Part shown: positions 61,235 through 64,000 of the stretch, in pieces
Layout: each line of letters opens with the position of its first letter
How positions within the stretch are numbered: the stretch's first letter is position 1
NCBI GenBank assembly: GCA_016870515.1
Contig: VGBL01000004.1
Location: 1 to 64,000, forward strand
Length of the DNA stretch: 64,000 bases
Reading direction: 5' to 3'
From: Actinomycetota bacterium
Lineage (GTDB): Bacteria > Actinomycetota > Actinomycetes > S36-B12
Notes under the pieces: generated by a model
Seen by the model: the letters and a program-made list of their open reading frames with translations, nothing else
Told to the model about the DNA's origin: nothing
Database searches by the model: none
Program-made: the position numbers and the translations under genes

Positions 61235-62206
61235 GTGTCCACGGCTGTCGAGGCTCCTGCAGAGCCCACCCAGGAGATCAAGGGTCGCTCGCTGACCCAG
61301 ATCGCCTGGGGACGCCTCCGGCGCGACAAGACCTTCATCGCCGCCGCGATCGTCCTGGTCATCATCGTGCTCGTCGCGATCTTCGCCCCCCAGATCTGCC
61401 GCCTCATCGGCGTCGACCCCTACGAGCTGGATGCCTCGGCGATCGATGACTCGGGCGGCAAGCCCATCGGTCCCTGGGGCGGGGCGAGCCTTGACCACCC
61501 GCTCGGCGTGGAGTGGGGCACCGGGCGCGACATCCTTGCCAGGCTGCTCTACGGTCTGCGCATCTCGCTACTGATCGCGACGTCAGCCACGATCCTGGTG
61601 ATCATCCTGGGCACGGTCTTCGGCATCATCTCCGGCTACGCGCGCGGCTTCACTGACGCGGCCATCGGCCGCTTCATGGACCTGATCCTCGCGTTCCCCT
61701 TCCTGCTGATCGTGCTGGCCCTCTCGGGCGCCCTCACCCAGCGGCTCACCGCCCTCGGCGTGCCCGAGGGCAATGCCTCGCGCATCACCTACCTCATCCT
61801 CGTGCTGGGCCTCTTCGGCTGGCCCTACCTCGCGCGCATCGTGCGCGGCGAGGTGCTCAGCCTGCGCGAGCGCGAGTTCGTCGAGTCGGCCCTGTCGATC
61901 GGCGCGGGCACCCCGCGCATCCTCTTCCGCGAGATCCTGCCCAATCTCTGGGCGCCGATCCTCGTCTACGCGACCCTGCTGCTGCCGACCTATATCGCCG
62001 TCGAGGCGGCGCTGTCGTTCCTCGGCGTCGGCATCCTGCCCCCGGAGCCGTCGTTCGGCGCCATGCTCTCGGAGTCGGTCCAGTACTTCACCCTGGTGCC
62101 TTCATACCTCTTCATCCCGGGCACCGTGCTCGTCATCGTCGTCGTGGCGTTCAACCTCGCCGGCGATAGCGTGCGCGATGCCCTCGACCCCAAGGCGGCC
62201 AAATGA
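61235..62206 (+). CDS. Peptide ABC transporter permease, DppC/OppC type
   Basis: The 323-residue protein has one N-terminal helix after a ~45-residue cytoplasmic tail, followed by a DppC-type core of five helices. The EAA-loop region is VLSLREREFVESALSIGAGTPRILFREILPN, which contacts the ATPase. A cytoplasmic AEPTQEIKGRSLTQIAWGRLRRDKTF start is typical of DppC/OppC. The usual DppB partner and ATPases are absent from the visible part. GTG 61235 has GGAG about 12 nt upstream; TACAGT at 61193-61198 may be its -10 box. Confidence 0.9.
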   Translation: MSTAVEAPAEPTQEIKGRSLTQIAWGRLRRDKTFIAAAIVLVIIVLVAIFAPQICRLIGVDPYELDASAIDDSGGKPIGPWGGASLDHPLGVEWGTGRDILARLLYGLRISLLIATSATILVIILGTVFGIISGYARGFTDAAIGRFMDLILAFPFLLIVLALSGALTQRLTALGVPEGNASRITYLILVLGLFGWPYLARIVRGEVLSLREREFVESALSIGAGTPRILFREILPNLWAPILVYATLLLPTYIAVEAALSFLGVGILPPEPSFGAMLSESVQYFTLVPSYLFIPGTVLVIVVVAFNLAGDSVRDALDPKAAK

Positions 62207-62309
62207 TGCGCCGCTCCCACAGACTCCCGATCGACACCGATCGGCCCGCCAGGGCCGAGGGAGAAACGGCTCACGTCCGGTGACCGTAGGTGCCACACAA
62301 GGAGGAAAC

Positions 62310-64000
62310 ATGTTGAAGCACAGGAAGGGCGTGGTGCTTGCAGCGATTGCTGCCTCCGGCGCACTTCTCCTCGCCGCTTGCGGCGGATCATCGGACGGTG
62401 GCGGTTCCGCCTCGCCCACACAGGAAGGCCAGGCAGGCGGCACGCTCACGATCCTGAGCCCCGCGGAGCAGATCCTCACCCTCGACCCCCAGGTCGTCTA
62501 CACCGGTGAAGACCTCGCATTCCTCGGAGCGACGATCCAGCGGTCCCTCACGGCCTATCAGGTTGCGCCCGGAGACGCCGAGGGCACCACCCTCGTGCCC
62601 GACATGGCCACCGACACGGGCACCGCCAGCAATGGCGGCAAGACCTGGCAGTTCACGCTGCGTGACGGCATGAAGTGGGAGGACGGCAACCCCGTCACCT
62701 GCGCAGACGTCGCCTACGGAACCTCGCGCCAGTACGACATCGGCCTTGCCCAGGGCGGTCCGGTCTACGCCGTGACCTACCTCGACATTCCGACCGAGGA
62801 AGACGGCAGCTCGGCCTACAAGGGCCCGTCCGACGGCACCGGCCAGGAGTTGTTCGACAAGGCCGTGGTGTGCGACGGCAACACCATCACGTTCAACCTC
62901 AACCAGCCCGTGCCCGACTTCAACTACACGGTCACGCTGGGCTTCAGCGCGGTGCCGGCCGGCATGGCTGCGGGCGAGGAATACGCTAATAAGCCGATGT
63001 CCAACGGCCCCTACAAGATCCAGGAATACTCGAAGGGCAAGGGTGGCAAGCTCGTCCTGGTCCGCAACGAAAACTGGAGCGCCGAGTCCGATCCCTACCG
63101 CAAGGCGTACCCCGATTCGTGGGTCTACAACTTCGGTATCGAGGAGACGGTCGCCGACCAGCGCGTGATCCAGAGCTCCGGCGAGGATCAGTACGCGATG
63201 GTGCAGGGCCTTACGACGGCATCACTGCCGGTCGTGTTCGAGGACCCGCAGTACGAGTCACGTCGCATTGACGCCTTCGACCCCTACACGATCTACGCGG
63301 CCGTCAACGTCGAGAAGATCCCTGATCAGAAGTGCCGCCAGGCCATCGGTGTCGCCCTCGACCGCGACGCGCTCATCAAGAACGCCGGTGGCACGTTCGC
63401 CGGCACCTACGCCGACGGCGTGGTCAAGCCCAACATCGGCATCGACTACGCCCCGACAGGGCTGTGGGATGGCCTGCTCGGCCAGGCCGTGCCCGGCACC
63501 GGCGATCCGGAGTTCGCGAAGAAACTGCTCTCGGAGGGCGCGAACTGCCCCACCGAGATCACGATCGACTACGCCCAGAGCGAGGACAGTGACAAGGCTG
63601 TGGCTATCTGGGTCGAGTCGCTGAAGCGAGCCGGCATCACCGTCAAGCCCAACCCGATCGAGCGCGGCCAGTACTACGGAGTCGTGTTCGAAAACGGCAA
63701 CGAGATCATGACCGGGGGATGGGGTCCGGACTGGCCCAACGCCTCGACCGTGCTCCCGCCGCTGTTCGTGCAGGGCTGGAATCTCTCCCGCGTGGACGAT
63801 CCCGCGTTCGCCGAGAAGGTCAAGGCGGCGTCCGTGGAGACCGATCGCAACAAGCAGGCGACGATGTGGCACGAGCTCAGCAAGGAGGCTGCAGCGCAGA
63901 TGTGGGTCGTTCCCACGCGCTTCGGTCGCGATCAGCGCCTGGCTGGCACCAAGGTCGGCCCGGTCTTCAGTTGGTCGGCGTACGGGTCCTTCCCGTACCC
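62310..64000 (+). CDS. Peptide/nickel-type ABC transporter substrate-binding lipoprotein, 3' end outside window
   Basis: A lipoprotein signal (GVVLAAIAASGALLLAAC, lipobox LAAC with Cys24) leads into a family 5 solute-binding protein: GGTLTILSPAEQILTLDPQVVYTG, WQFTLRDGMKWEDGNPVTCADV, NGPYKIQEY and CRQAIGVALDRDAL. These motifs are those of DppA/OppA-like proteins that capture peptides or other compounds outside the membrane for the adjacent permease. The ATG at 62310 has a strong AGGAGG 4 nt upstream. The frame is open to the window end. Confidence 0.93.
   Translation, partial: MLKHRKGVVLAAIAASGALLLAACGGSSDGGGSASPTQEGQAGGTLTILSPAEQILTLDPQVVYTGEDLAFLGATIQRSLTAYQVAPGDAEGTTLVPDMATDTGTASNGGKTWQFTLRDGMKWEDGNPVTCADVAYGTSRQYDIGLAQGGPVYAVTYLDIPTEEDGSSAYKGPSDGTGQELFDKAVVCDGNTITFNLNQPVPDFNYTVTLGFSAVPAGMAAGEEYANKPMSNGPYKIQEYSKGKGGKLVLVRNENWSAESDPYRKAYPDSWVYNFGIEETVADQRVIQSSGEDQYAMVQGLTTASLPVVFEDPQYESRRIDAFDPYTIYAAVNVEKIPDQKCRQAIGVALDRDALIKNAGGTFAGTYADGVVKPNIGIDYAPTGLWDGLLGQAVPGTGDPEFAKKLLSEGANCPTEITIDYAQSEDSDKAVAIWVESLKRAGITVKPNPIERGQYYGVVFENGNEIMTGGWGPDWPNASTVLPPLFVQGWNLSRVDDPAFAEKVKAASVETDRNKQATMWHELSKEAAAQMWVVPTRFGRDQRLAGTKVGPVFSWSAYGSFPY

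Overview
The window is about 64 kb of gene-dense, high-GC DNA with GTG starts, many 4-bp start/stop overlaps and very short intergenic gaps. It is most consistent with a chromosomal segment of an Actinomycetota (class Actinomycetes) bacterium. Support comes from a mycothiol S-conjugate amidase (mca), an actinobacterial DUF4307 gene, DUF3817, DUF4245 and DUF6542 families, a TIGR04338 metallohydrolase, and gene order that, from memory, follows Mycobacterium tuberculosis Rv1077-Rv1112 (cbs, metB, greA, DUF4307, mca, small membrane protein, DUF255, short-chain Z-prenyl synthase, PIN-PhoH, fumarase, glpX, DUF4245, xseB, xseA, ispH, DUF6542, ychF). Genus cannot be read from the sequence. I saw no transposase, integrase, phage gene or CRISPR array.

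Layout. 0-6 kb: truncated LacI-type regulator, dienelactone hydrolase, a short tRNA with anticodon UAA, a phosphorylase-like lipoprotein, a Bax-inhibitor-1 membrane protein, an SGNH hydrolase and a metallo-beta-lactamase-fold hydrolase. 6-12 kb: transsulfuration pair (cystathionine beta-synthase and a cystathionine gamma-synthase/lyase), msrA, an amidase and an MFS exporter. 12-21 kb: MoxR-type ATPase plus vWA protein, FIST sensor protein, TIGR04338 plus DUF2786 pair, cytochrome P450 and threonine ammonia-lyase. 21-31 kb: a DrrAB-like ABC exporter, greA, DUF4307, mca, SURF1, DUF3817, a DMT permease, GNAT and cytochrome bd oxidase (cydAB). 31-39 kb: a cysteine desulfurase-like protein, a membrane-anchored beta-rich protein, a peptidase S51 fused to a CysRS-type C-terminal domain, a serine hydrolase, an SMR transporter, pheA and a UPF0114 protein. 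39-58 kb: DUF255 protein, prenyl synthase, PIN-PhoH, a secreted transglycosylase-like protein, class I fumarase, PfkB kinase, glpX, xseBA, ispH, rmuC, a C45-type peptidase and ychF. 58-64 kb: small membrane and ACT proteins, a Nudix hydrolase, typA and part of a peptide ABC transporter.

Two window-wide patterns stand out. First, about 25 genes have a TANNNT hexamer (mostly TAGGNT or TACNNT) ending 6-8 nt before the start codon with no room for a Shine-Dalgarno site, the signature of leaderless transcription; this also fixes several start codons. In at least three cases the TAG stop of the upstream gene is the first half of the next gene's -10 box, and in two divergent pairs the two -10 boxes overlap. 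Second, the otherwise streamlined segment carries five decaying genes: a YCII-family gene (frameshift and truncation), a DUF805 gene (ATA start and in-frame TAA), a PAS-domain gene (in-frame TAG), a DHA2-type MFS remnant and a GMC oxidoreductase remnant.

The genes cover sulfur amino-acid and redox metabolism (CBS, MetB, MsrA, Mca), central carbon metabolism (fumarase, GlpX, PfkB kinase), respiration (cytochrome bd, SURF1), isoprenoid synthesis (IspH, Z-prenyl synthase), DNA maintenance (XseAB, RmuC), translation-linked GTPases (YchF, TypA) and transport. I found no obvious self-contained new defence or biosynthetic system. The most unusual items are the short UAA-anticodon tRNA, the S51-CysRS-tail fusion and the promoter architecture.
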